From Streptomyces capillispiralis (GTDB taxonomy: Bacteria > Actinomycetota > Actinomycetes > Streptomycetales > Streptomycetaceae), in the NCBI RefSeq assembly GCF_007829875.1, contig NZ_VIWV01000001.1:2822501-2886500 (forward strand): a DNA stretch of 64,000 bases. The letters are read 5' to 3'. Both the position numbers and the translations under genes were made by a program. Positions 42,223-49,981 of the stretch are shown piece by piece. The notes beneath the pieces were generated by a model. It was not told where the DNA came from, made no database searches, and worked only from the letters and a program-made list of their open reading frames with translations. The number at the start of each line of letters is the position of its first letter. Within the stretch, counting starts at the first letter, position 1.

Positions 42223-42581
42223 GGTTGCTCCTCCTCCCGGCGCGGGGCGGGCTTGTCCATGGACAGGTGGGCGGCGGCGGCCCGGGCGCCCGCCAGCGCG
42301 GACTCCAGGTCGGCGATCCGGGCGTCGCGCTCGGCGAGTTCGGCGCCGAGGCGGCCGAGGGCGTCGTCCACGTCCGCCATGCGGTAGCCGCGGGCGGCGA
42401 GCGGGAAGCGCAGGTCGTCGACGTCCGCGCGGTTGACCGGGCGGTCCGGCGGCAGGACGTCCCACAGGTGCTCGGGGGCCGCCTCGGGCAGCGGGGCGTT
42501 GGCGCCGCCGCCCACCACGGCCAGGGTCACCGCGGCGACCACGACGGCGAGCGCCAGGACCAGGAACAGGAACATAACCAT
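42219..42581 (-). CDS. DivIVA-domain-like membrane protein
   Basis: 120 residues. One N-terminal membrane helix (FLFLVLALAVVVAAVTLAVVGG) is followed by a segment like the DivIVA N-terminal domain (VNRADVDDLRFPLAARGYRMADVDDAL), then a short coiled coil (LAERDARIADLESAL). Such proteins may place or couple factors at the membrane. ATG 42581 is chosen; ATG 42575 is equally possible. Its stop overlaps tag. Divergent from the folP-like gene, 149 nt away. Confidence 0.75.
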   Translation of the reverse strand: MVMFLFLVLALAVVVAAVTLAVVGGGANAPLPEAAPEHLWDVLPPDRPVNRADVDDLRFPLAARGYRMADVDDALGRLGAELAERDARIADLESALAGARAAAAHLSMDKPAPRREEEQP

Positions 42582-42730
42582 CGCCGGGGCCCCCACGGTC
42601 GGATGTGTCGGAGTGCTTCGGAAGTGAGTCGGAGTCGGATGTGTGGCTCCGATCGTGCCATGCGAGTCTGACAGTCGGAGCCGCCGGGCGGTCGCGGGCG
42701 GCCGGGACGTACGAGGAGAGGTCACAGGGG

Positions 42731-43591
42731 ATGCTCAGGCTGGGCAGGCGGGAATTCGCACCGCACGAGCGGTTGATCATGGCGATCGTGAACCGGACCC
42801 CGGACTCCTTCTACGACCGGGGCGCCACGTTCCGCGACGAGCCGGCCCTCGCGCGCGTGGAGCAGGCCGTCGCCGAGGGCGCCGCGATCATCGACATCGG
42901 CGGGGTGAAGGCCGGACCCGGCGAGGAGGTCACGGCCGAGGAGGAGGCGCGGCGCACGGTCGACTTCGTCGCCGAGGTGCGGCGGCGCTTCCCGGACGTC
43001 GTGATCAGCGTGGACACCTGGCGGCACGAGGTCGGCGAGGCGGTGTGCGAGGCGGGCGCGGACCTGCTGAACGACGCCTGGGGCGGGGTCGACCCGAGGC
43101 TCGCGGAGGTCGCCGCGCGGTACGGCGCCGGACTGGTGTGCACCCACGCGGGCGGCGCGGAGCCGCGGACCCGTCCGCACCGGGTGACGTACGACGACGT
43201 CATGGCGGACATCCTCGACGTGACCGTGGGACTGGCGGAGCGGGCGGTGGCACTCGGCGTGCCCAGGGAGTCGGTGCTGATCGACCCGGGGCACGACTTC
43301 GGCAAGAACACCCGGCACAGCCTGGAGGCGACGCGGCGGCTGGACGAGATGGTCGCCACGGGCTGGCCGGTGCTGGTGTCGCTGTCCAACAAGGACTTCG
43401 TCGGCGAGACCCTGGACCGGCCGGTGAAGGAGCGGGTGCTGGGGACGCTGGCGACGACCGCGGTGTCGGCGTGGCTGGGGGCGCAGGTGTACCGGGTGCA
43501 CGAGGTGGCCGAGACGCGGCAGGTGCTGGACATGGTGTCGTCCATCGCGGGGGACCGCGAGCCGGCGGTCGCGCGCAGGGGGCTGGCCTGA
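42731..43591 (+). CDS. folP2: FolP2-type dihydropteroate synthase paralogue
   Basis: 286 residues. It is clearly a DHPS-fold protein: NRTPDSFYDRG at 21-31, DIGGVKAGPGE at 55-65, SVDTWR, INDAWGG-like LLNDAWGG and DPGHDFGKN. Key catalytic loops differ from true DHPS: the canonical GGESTRPG loop is GGVKAGPG, and SRKSFIG is SNKDFVG. The same changes occur in mycobacterial FolP2, reported to lack dihydropteroate synthase activity. ATG 42731 has GAGGAGAGG some 9 nt upstream. The function is therefore probably not sulfonamide-sensitive folate synthesis. Confidence 0.88.
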   Translation: MLRLGRREFAPHERLIMAIVNRTPDSFYDRGATFRDEPALARVEQAVAEGAAIIDIGGVKAGPGEEVTAEEEARRTVDFVAEVRRRFPDVVISVDTWRHEVGEAVCEAGADLLNDAWGGVDPRLAEVAARYGAGLVCTHAGGAEPRTRPHRVTYDDVMADILDVTVGLAERAVALGVPRESVLIDPGHDFGKNTRHSLEATRRLDEMVATGWPVLVSLSNKDFVGETLDRPVKERVLGTLATTAVSAWLGAQVYRVHEVAETRQVLDMVSSIAGDREPAVARRGLA

Positions 43592-43617
43592 CAGCGGGGC
43601 CCGTCCCGGCCGTCCCT

Positions 43618-43640
43618 CACCGGGGGCTCCGCCCCCGGTG
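43618..43640. terminator. Terminator between convergent folP2 and LOG genes
   Basis: CACCGGGGGC, loop TCC, GCCCCCGGTG: a perfect 10-bp stem. Confidence 0.8.
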
Positions 43641-43654
43641 GGTGCGACGTCCCG

Positions 43655-44413
43655 TCAGCGGCCGGCTTCCTTCGACACCAGCGCCACGGCCTCGTCCACG
43701 TCGTCCGTGACGTGGAACAGCAGCAGGTCCTTCTCGGACGCCTTGCCCTGGGCGATCACCGTGTGCCGGAGCCAGTCGACCAGGCCGCCCCAGTAGTCCG
43801 TGCCGAACAGCACGATGGGGAAGCGGGTGACCTTCTGGGTCTGGACGAGGGTGAGGGCCTCGAAGAGCTCGTCGAGGGTGCCGAGGCCGCCGGGCAGCAC
43901 CACGAAGCCCTGGGCGTACTTGACGAACATCATCTTGCGGACGAAGAAGTAGCGGAAGTTCAGCCCGATGTCGACGTAGGGGTTCAGCCCCTGCTCGAAG
44001 GGCAGCTCGATGCCCAGGCCGACGGAGATGCCCCTGGCCTCGCAGGCGCCCTTGTTCGCCGCCTCCATGGCGCCGGGGCCGCCGCCGGTGATCACGGCGA
44101 AGCCGGCCTCGACCAGGCCCCGGCCCAGGCGGACGCCCGCCTCGTACTCCGGGGTGTCCGCCGGTGTGCGCGCCGAGCCGAAGACGCTGATGGCGGGCGG
44201 GAGCTCGGCGAGCGTGCCGAAGCCCTCGATGAACTCCGACTGGATGCGCAGCACCCGCCAGGGGTCGGTGTGGACCCAGTCGGTGGGGGCGCGCTCGTCC
44301 AGCAGCCGCTGGTCGGTGGTGCTCGCCTGCACCTGGCCCCGCCTGCGGAGGACCGGGCCCAGCCGCTTCTCCTCCGGCGGCTGCTGCTTCCCCTCGGGGT
44401 TGCCGGTAGCCAT
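43655..44413 (-). CDS. LOG-family (TIGR00730) nucleoside monophosphate phosphoribohydrolase
   Basis: 252 residues from ATG 44413 (GGAGGGAG upstream). The Rossmann-like fold carries the nucleotide loop ITGGGPGAMEAANKGA and the signature LPGGLGTLDELFEALT (PGGxGTxxE), plus the Arg of VRKMMF. LOG enzymes hydrolyse N6-modified AMP (cytokinin nucleotides) to the free base and ribose 5-phosphate; bacterial members may also act on AMP. It lies between folP2 and dapE as in mycobacteria (Rv1205). The Arg/Gln-rich N-terminal 40 residues look unstructured. Confidence 0.9.
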   Translation of the reverse strand: MATGNPEGKQQPPEEKRLGPVLRRRGQVQASTTDQRLLDERAPTDWVHTDPWRVLRIQSEFIEGFGTLAELPPAISVFGSARTPADTPEYEAGVRLGRGLVEAGFAVITGGGPGAMEAANKGACEARGISVGLGIELPFEQGLNPYVDIGLNFRYFFVRKMMFVKYAQGFVVLPGGLGTLDELFEALTLVQTQKVTRFPIVLFGTDYWGGLVDWLRHTVIAQGKASEKDLLLFHVTDDVDEAVALVSKEAGR

Positions 44414-44533
44414 GTGCGCTCCCTCCGTTTGCGGGTCGTTCCACCTCAGCGTAGATCCGCGCGGGTTACGTCCGGGGGACGTCAGCATGTCCGCGGGACA
44501 GCGTCCCAAACGCCCCGGGGCGCGCCGCCGGTC

Positions 44534-45613
44534 TCACGCCGTCAGCCAGGACCGCAGCCGCTCCTCCCCGGCGAGGATCTTCGCGGTGTCCACGCGCTCG
44601 TCCCGCTTGTGCGCCAGATGGGGGTTGCCGGGACCGTAGTTGACCGCCGGAACGCCCAGGGACGAGAAGCGGGAGACGTCCGTCCAGCCGTACTTGGGCT
44701 GTGGGGTGCCCCCCACCGCCTTGATGAACGCCGCGGCGGCCGGGTGGGACAGGCCGGGCAGCGCCGCCCCGCTGTGGTCGTCGACGACGAACTCCGCCAC
44801 GCCGCAGTCCGCGAAGACCTCGCGCACATGGGCCAGGGCCTCCTCCTCGGTGCGGTCGGGGGCGTAGCGGAAATTCACGGTGACGACGCACTCGTCGGGG
44901 ATGACGTTGCCCGCCACTCCCCCGGAGATGCCGACCGCGTTCAGTCCCTCCCGGTACTCCAGGCCGTCGATCACCGGATGGCGCGGCTCGTAGGCGGCCA
45001 GACGGGCGAGGATCGGGGCGGCGGCGTGGATGGCGTTGGAACCCATCCAGCCGCGCGCCGAGTGGGCGCGCTCGCCCGCGGTCTTCAGCAGCACCCGCAG
45101 CGTGCCCTGGCAGCCGCCTTCCACCTGGCCGTCGGAGGGTTCGAGGAGCACCGCGAAGTCGCCCTCCAGCCACTCGGGGTGCGCCTCGGCCACGTGCTTG
45201 AGGCCGTTGAGGTCGGCCGCGACCTCCTCGTTGTCGTAGAAGACGAAGGTCAGGTCGCGGTTGGGGGCGGGGACCGTGGCGGCGATGCGCAGCTGGACGG
45301 CGACGCCCGCCTTCATGTCGCAGGTGCCGCAGCCCCACAGCGTGCCGTCGGCGTCGAGCCGGGAGGGCACGTTGTCCGCGATCGGCACCGTGTCGATGTG
45401 GCCGGCCAGGATCACACGCTCGGGCCGCCCCAGCCGGGTACGGGCGACGACGTTGTTGCCGTACCGGTCGACCGTCAGGTGCGGCAGCGCGCGCAGGGCG
45501 GTCTCGATCGCGTCGGCGAGCGGCTTCTCGCTGCCGCTCTCGGACGGGAAGTCGACGAGCCGCGCGGTCAGGCGCGCGGCGTCCAGCGTGAGGTCAAGCG
45601 GGGTGTCGGCCAT
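44534..45613 (-). CDS. dapE: Succinyl-diaminopimelate desuccinylase
   Basis: 359 residues, M20 peptidase family. Metal ligands are seen in GHIDTVP, in GCGTCDMKAG (the bridging Asp) and in YDNEEV (catalytic Glu-Glu); the dimerisation domain follows from about 175, and GPGNPHLAHKRDE carries the last His. It removes succinate from N-succinyl-LL-diaminopimelate in lysine and peptidoglycan synthesis. ATG 45613 has TAGGGT 7 nt upstream, no Shine-Dalgarno, hence probably leaderless. Divergent from the membrane lysozyme-like gene across 85 nt. Confidence 0.93.
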   Translation of the reverse strand: MADTPLDLTLDAARLTARLVDFPSESGSEKPLADAIETALRALPHLTVDRYGNNVVARTRLGRPERVILAGHIDTVPIADNVPSRLDADGTLWGCGTCDMKAGVAVQLRIAATVPAPNRDLTFVFYDNEEVAADLNGLKHVAEAHPEWLEGDFAVLLEPSDGQVEGGCQGTLRVLLKTAGERAHSARGWMGSNAIHAAAPILARLAAYEPRHPVIDGLEYREGLNAVGISGGVAGNVIPDECVVTVNFRYAPDRTEEEALAHVREVFADCGVAEFVVDDHSGAALPGLSHPAAAAFIKAVGGTPQPKYGWTDVSRFSSLGVPAVNYGPGNPHLAHKRDERVDTAKILAGEERLRSWLTA

Positions 45614-45620
45614 GCCGTCG

Positions 45621-45626
45621 ACCCTA
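45621..45626 (-). promoter_or_regulatory. -10-like TAGGGT, leaderless start of dapE
   Basis: TAGGGT ends 7 nt before ATG 45613. Confidence 0.5.
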
Positions 45627-45686
45627 ACGCCCCCCGGGTGCCGGCCCACTGTCCACACCCGGCACACACATCTCCGTACGCTCCAG

Positions 45687-45692
45687 TACCTT
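45687..45692 (+). promoter_or_regulatory. -10-like TACCTT, leaderless start of the divergent gene
   Basis: TACCTT ends 6 nt before GTG 45699; together with the dapE element it forms a back-to-back promoter pair in 85 nt. Confidence 0.5.
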
Positions 45693-45698
45693 GTACGC

Positions 45699-46673
45699 GT
45701 GCCAGAGCCGTCCCCTCCTTCCAAGCGTCGTGGCCGCCTCTTCCGCTTCGGGGCGTCCCTCGTGGTCCTGCTCGCGGTCGCCGGTTACCTCGTGGTGCAG
45801 TACGTCACCGGGGGCAGGGGCGGCCCGGGCTGCAAGGTCGTGTCCGCCAAGGGCGACGGCGCGACGTACGAGTTCACGCCCGAGCAGGCGGTGAACGCGG
45901 CGACGATCACCGCCGTGGGCACCGCGCGCGACCTGCCCGAGCGGGCGGTGACGATCGCGCTGGCGACCGCGCTGCAGGAGTCCGCGCTGCGCAACATCGA
46001 CTACGGCGACCGCGACTCGCTCGGTCTGTTCCAGCAGCGTCCGTCGCAGGGCTGGGGCACGCCGAAGGAGATCATGGACCCGGCGTACGCGTCGGAGAAG
46101 TTCTACGAGCACCTGGAGGAGGTGCCGGGCTACACCCGGCTGCCGCTCACGGTCGCCGCGCAGAAGGTGCAGCGCAGCGGCTTCCCGCAGGCGTACGCCA
46201 AGCACGAGCCGGACGCCACGCTGCTGGCCGCCGCGCTCACCGGCCGCTCGGCGGCCACGCTGACCTGCGAGGGCCGTCCGGCGGCGACCCGGGCGGCGGG
46301 TGCGGACGCGGTGCGTGCCGCGCTGGTGCGGGACTTCGGGCGGGATCTGCTGGAGCCCGCGGGCGCCGAGGTGGGCGGGCCGGAGGCGTCCTCGCCGTCC
46401 GCGGGCGCACCGGCCGGGTCCTCCGGCTCCGACGGGCGGACGGTGACGCTGCCGGTCGCCGACGGCGAGGGGGCCGACGCCGGCACGCGCGGCTGGCAGC
46501 TGGCCCACTGGGCCGTGGCCAACGCCTCCGAGCTGCACATACGGCACGTGTCGTACGCGGGCCGGGAGTGGACCGCGGGGAACACCGACAGCCAGTGGCG
46601 GCCGGTCGACGGCAAGAACGCCGAGGACGCGGGCGGCGACGCGGACGCGGTCCGGATCACCACCGCGGGGTAG
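45699..46673 (+). CDS. Membrane-anchored lysozyme-like (lytic transglycosylase-like) protein
   Basis: 324 residues. A basic start and one membrane helix (SLVVLLAVAGYLVVQYV, residues 19-36) anchor an outside domain. Residues 75-150 read ALATALQESALRNIDYGDRDSLGLFQQRPSQGWG, the pattern of SLT/lysozyme-like domains, with Glu of QESAL as candidate catalytic acid. Residues 220-250 form a Ser/Gly/Ala linker, and the last 75 residues form a second small domain (RGWQLAHWAVANASELHIRHVSYAGREW). Databases often call relatives 'heavy metal transporter', which the sequence does not support. Likely acts on peptidoglycan. Confidence 0.75.
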   Translation: MPEPSPPSKRRGRLFRFGASLVVLLAVAGYLVVQYVTGGRGGPGCKVVSAKGDGATYEFTPEQAVNAATITAVGTARDLPERAVTIALATALQESALRNIDYGDRDSLGLFQQRPSQGWGTPKEIMDPAYASEKFYEHLEEVPGYTRLPLTVAAQKVQRSGFPQAYAKHEPDATLLAAALTGRSAATLTCEGRPAATRAAGADAVRAALVRDFGRDLLEPAGAEVGGPEASSPSAGAPAGSSGSDGRTVTLPVADGEGADAGTRGWQLAHWAVANASELHIRHVSYAGREWTAGNTDSQWRPVDGKNAEDAGGDADAVRITTAG

Positions 46674-46877
46674 TCCGCTCAGCCGTACGAGGGCTCCCCC
46701 GGGGGGCGTCACACGCGGCCGGTCACGCGACGCATTGCCAACTCTTTACGTCGTCCCGCCGCAACCTTCCCGGCGGTCGAGCGGTAGTCACTGCGTCCGA
46801 GCCCGACGGTCCACAGCCAGTCGATCGCCTTCCGGGCCGGCCGGACACTCATCGTTTCCTCCCGTCGAAGGAGCACC

Positions 46878-47210
46878 ATGTCCCTCCCCCTGACCCGTCG
46901 GATCGCCCGTGCCGCGCTGCTCGTCGCTGCGGGAGCGGCCGCCGGGGTCGGTGCGGCCGGTTCCGCCAGCGCGGCTCCGGAGCTGCCGGCCACCCCGACC
47001 ATCGGCGGGCTGACCGCCCTGGACGGGGTCGCCGACAACACCGTGGACGGCGCGGCGCAGGACGTCGCCGACACCACGGACGACGCCGACGAGGTGGCGC
47101 CGGCCGCCGGCAAGACCGTGCGGAAGGCGGTGCCCGCGGTGAAGAAGCTGCCGACGGAGTCCCTCACCAAGGGTGGCGTGCCGTCGGCGAAGACGCTGCC
47201 GCTCGTCTGA
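46878..47210 (+). CDS. Small secreted Ala-rich protein
   Basis: 110 residues with a clear Sec signal peptide (RRIARAALLVAAGAAAGVGAAGSASA) cut near residue 32, leaving an 80-residue, low-complexity, Cys-free product (Asp/Ala/Thr-rich, then Lys/Pro). The ATG at 46878 follows CGAAGGAG. It is preceded by 204 nt without a gene and followed by a strong terminator. No domain is recognised; similar short secreted proteins are frequent in Streptomyces. Confidence 0.7.
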   Translation: MSLPLTRRIARAALLVAAGAAAGVGAAGSASAAPELPATPTIGGLTALDGVADNTVDGAAQDVADTTDDADEVAPAAGKTVRKAVPAVKKLPTESLTKGGVPSAKTLPLV

Positions 47211-47230
47211 GGTTCGGCGCCCGGCCGTAT

Positions 47231-47268
47231 GGCGACGGGGCCCGGGGTTCTCCCCGGGCCCCGTCGCC
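47231..47268. terminator. Terminator between the small secreted protein gene and dapC
   Basis: GGCGACGGGGCCCGGGG, loop TTCT, and its perfect 17-bp complement. Confidence 0.85.
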
Positions 47269-47296
47269 GTGTGTGCCCCGTCCCGCCGCAGCGGTG

Positions 47297-48394
47297 TCAG
47301 GCGGTCAGCCGGGCCACCGCCGCCCGGACGCGTTCGTCCGTGGCGGTCAGGGCCACCCTCACGAAGTGCTCGCCCGCCGGGCCGTAGAAGTCGCCGGGGG
47401 CGACGAGGATGCCGCGTTCGGCGAGGTGGGCGACGGTGTCCCAGCAGGACTCGTCGCGCGTGGCCCACAGGTAGAGGCTGGCCTCGCTGTGCTCGATGCG
47501 GAAGCCGTGGCCCAGCAGCGCCTCGCGCAGGGCGGTGCGCCGGGCCGCGTACCGCTCGCGCTGGACCCGGACGTGCTCGTCGTCGCCCAGGGCGGCCACC
47601 ACCGCCGCCTGCGTCGGCGCGGACGTCATCATCCCGCCGTGCTTGCGGATCTCCAGCAGCGGCCCGAGGACCGCCGGGTCACCGGCGAGGAAGGCGGCGC
47701 GGTAGCCGGCGAGGTTGGAGCGCTTGGACAGCGAGTGGACCGACACGATGCCGTCGTACGATCCGCCGTTGACGTCGGGGTGCAGCACCGAGACCGGGTC
47801 GGCCTCCCAGCCCAGCTCGATGTAGCACTCGTCGGAGAAGACCAGGACGCCGTGCTCGCGGGCCCAGGCGACGGTCCGGGTCAGCTCCTCCTTGGACAGC
47901 ACCCGGCCGGTCGGGTTGGACGGCGAGTTCAGCCAGAGCAGCTTCAGGCCCGCCGGGTCCAGCTCGGTCGGATCGTCGTAGGACACGTACGCGGCGCGGG
48001 CCAGCCGGGCGCCGACCTCGTACGTCGGGTAGGCCAGGCGCGGGTAGGCGACCGTGTCGCCCGGGCCGAGACCGAGCTGTGTGGGGAGCCAGGCGACCAG
48101 TTCCTTGGAGCCGACGACCGGCAGCACGTGGCGGTGGGTCACGTCCCGGGCGCCGAGCCGGTGCTCCACCCAGCGGGTCAGCGCGTCACGCAGCTCCGGG
48201 GTGCCCCAGACCGTGGGATACCCCGGCGAGTCCGCCGCGGCGACCAGCGCCTTCTGGACCGGCTCGGGGACCGGGTCGACGGGGGTGCCGACCGAGAGGT
48301 CGACGATGCCGTCGGGGTGCGCGGCGGCCGTCTTCTTGTAGGGCTCCAGCTTGTCCCAGGGGAAGGTGGGCAGCCGGTCGGAGACTGCGGACAC
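47297..48394 (-). CDS. dapC: Succinyldiaminopimelate transaminase
   Basis: 366 residues, fold-type I PLP aminotransferase. Marks include VGTPVDPVP near the start, GYPTVWGTPELR, the WLNSPSNPTGR loop that binds PLP phosphate and substrate, FSDECYIELG (the PLP-ring Asp) and the Schiff-base Lys224 in SLSKRSNLAGYR. It forms N-succinyl-LL-DAP from glutamate. GTG 48394 is used; no convincing ribosome site is seen. It lies downstream of the ferredoxin gene (actinobacterial fdx-dapC order, Rv1177-Rv1178) but a strong hairpin separates them. Confidence 0.92.
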   Translation of the reverse strand: MSAVSDRLPTFPWDKLEPYKKTAAAHPDGIVDLSVGTPVDPVPEPVQKALVAAADSPGYPTVWGTPELRDALTRWVEHRLGARDVTHRHVLPVVGSKELVAWLPTQLGLGPGDTVAYPRLAYPTYEVGARLARAAYVSYDDPTELDPAGLKLLWLNSPSNPTGRVLSKEELTRTVAWAREHGVLVFSDECYIELGWEADPVSVLHPDVNGGSYDGIVSVHSLSKRSNLAGYRAAFLAGDPAVLGPLLEIRKHGGMMTSAPTQAAVVAALGDDEHVRVQRERYAARRTALREALLGHGFRIEHSEASLYLWATRDESCWDTVAHLAERGILVAPGDFYGPAGEHFVRVALTATDERVRAAVARLTA

Positions 48395-48425
48395 GGGTAC
48401 GGGCTCACTTTCTGGTACGGCAAAC

Positions 48426-48467
48426 GCCTTGGTCCCGTACGGCGGTCGGGCCGTACGGGACCAAGGC
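48426..48467 (-). terminator. 18-bp hairpin between ferredoxin and dapC genes
   Basis: GCCTTGGTCCCGTACGGC, loop GGTCGG, and its perfect complement. It lies between two same-strand genes, so it may end the ferredoxin transcript or reduce read-through into dapC. Confidence 0.8.
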
Positions 48468-48500
48468 GGCACGTCGATGCGGGGGCCGCCGACGGGACGG

Positions 48501-48818
48501 CTACGCCTGCGGCGGCAGCGCGGCGATGAACGGGTGATCGCGCTCGATCAGCCCCAGCTTGCTGGCGCCGCCGGGCGAGCCGAGCTCGTCGAAGAACTCG
48601 ACGTTCGCCTTGTAGTAGTCCTTCCACTCCTCCGGAGTGTCGTCCTCGTAGAAGATGGCCTCGACCGGGCAGACCGGTTCACAGGCGCCGCAGTCGACGC
48701 ATTCGTCCGGGTGGATGTACAAGGACCGCTGGCCCTCGTAGATGCAGTCGACCGGGCACTCCTCGATGCACGCCTTGTCCTTCACGTCGACACAAGGCTG
48801 CGCGATGACGTAGGTCAC
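48501..48818 (-). CDS. fdxA: Ferredoxin, 7Fe (3Fe-4S/4Fe-4S) type
   Basis: 105 residues. The first cluster uses C9, C17 and C21 (Cx7Cx3CP, with C50 from the second motif region) and the second CVDCGACEPVCP (C40, C43, C46, plus C25), the arrangement of actinobacterial FdxA/FdxC. The C-terminal 50 residues are a helical extension. Electron carrier for redox enzymes such as P450s. It is divergent from the GNAT gene, 140 nt away. Confidence 0.93.
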   Translation of the reverse strand: MTYVIAQPCVDVKDKACIEECPVDCIYEGQRSLYIHPDECVDCGACEPVCPVEAIFYEDDTPEEWKDYYKANVEFFDELGSPGGASKLGLIERDHPFIAALPPQA

Positions 48819-48958
48819 GCTGTCGTTCCTCCTCGATAGGGCGCTGGCGGGCCTCCTCAGGCTCCGCCGCCTGGCGCGCGGGAGCGCGGCGTCGTCGATG
48901 CCCGCCCCTAGTATCTCCGTTCTTGGGCATGATCCGAACAGGAGGGGTGAACTGACCT

Positions 48959-49981
48959 GTGGAAATCTCTGCCGCCGGGCGCCTCGAGGTCCGTATCACC
49001 ACTGCTGACGTGGGAAAACGGGTCTCCGTCAGGAGCTTGATCGAACATGGTCCCTCGGGTGAGAAGTTCACCGACACGGTCGGTGTTCTCACATCATGGG
49101 ACAACGGTGTGCTGCGGATCACAAGGAAGAACGGCGAAGGTGTCCGCGTCGCGGAGTCCGCGCTGGTCGCGGGCAAGGTGGTCCCGTCCGCCCCGGCGCG
49201 TCGGCGCGGTCCGGCCGCCTCGTACGAGGAGCTGGCGCGGGTCTCCGCGCGGGCGTGGCGGCCCGTGGAGAGCGAGCGGCTCGGCGAGTGGGAGCTGCGG
49301 GCCGCGCGCGGCTTCACCCGGCGGGCCAACTCGGTGCTGCCGCTCGGTGACCCGGGTGTGCCGCTGGACGAGGCGCTGACGGCCGTCCGCCGCTGGTACG
49401 CCGCGCGGGGCCTGCCCGCCTACGTGCAGACCGCGACCGGCGCTCCGGGCGCGCAGGAGCTGCTGTGCGCGGAGCTGGAGCGGCGGGGCTGGGTGCGGGA
49501 GGTGACCGCCGAGCTGTGGACCGGGCCGCTCGCGCCGGTCGCGGACCTGGGCGCGGAACCGTCCGGGGTCGTGCTGTCGCGGCACGCCGACGACGCGTGG
49601 CTGGCGCGCTACCAGCGCCGGGGGGTGAGCGAGGTGGCCCTGCGGGTGCTGGGCAGCGGGCCCTCGGTGTGGTTCGCCACGGTGCCGGGCGAGGAGGCCC
49701 CCGCCGCGATCGGGCGGTGCGTCGTGGACGGGCGGTGGGCCGGTTTCGCGGCGGTCGAGGTGGACCCGGCACGGCGGCGGCGGGGACTGGCGACGGCGGT
49801 GATGGCCGCGCTGGCCCGGCGGGCGCTGGACGAGGGCGCCTCCGCGGCCTGGCTCCAGGTCGAGGACGACAACGCGGGAGCGCGGGCGCTGTACGAGCGC
49901 ATGGGCTTCGCCGTGCACCACGCGTACCACCACTACCGCGCGCCGGAATCCTCGGCCGACACGGGTGCGGGATCGCCGTGA
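48959..49981 (+). CDS. GNAT-family acetyltransferase with N-terminal SH3-like domain
   Basis: 340 residues from GTG 48959 (GGAGGGG 11 nt upstream). Residues 1-70 form a small beta-rich domain (RITTADVGKRVSVRSLIEHGPSGEKFTD) as in Rv0428c-type proteins. Residues 205-330 are a GNAT fold: AAVEVDPARRRRGLATAVMAALARRAL is the acetyl-CoA-binding motif A (R/QxxGxG/A-like RRRRGLA), followed by LQVEDDNAGARALYERMGF. Substrate unknown. The SirB1-type gene overlaps its end (GTGA), so the two are co-translated. Confidence 0.85.
   Translation: MEISAAGRLEVRITTADVGKRVSVRSLIEHGPSGEKFTDTVGVLTSWDNGVLRITRKNGEGVRVAESALVAGKVVPSAPARRRGPAASYEELARVSARAWRPVESERLGEWELRAARGFTRRANSVLPLGDPGVPLDEALTAVRRWYAARGLPAYVQTATGAPGAQELLCAELERRGWVREVTAELWTGPLAPVADLGAEPSGVVLSRHADDAWLARYQRRGVSEVALRVLGSGPSVWFATVPGEEAPAAIGRCVVDGRWAGFAAVEVDPARRRRGLATAVMAALARRALDEGASAAWLQVEDDNAGARALYERMGFAVHHAYHHYRAPESSADTGAGSP

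Noticed and set aside
43712..48529. 1605-codon plus-strand open frame
   Set aside because: It runs antisense to LOG, dapE and dapC and through unrelated genes; no domain pattern, Arg/Gly/Val-rich.
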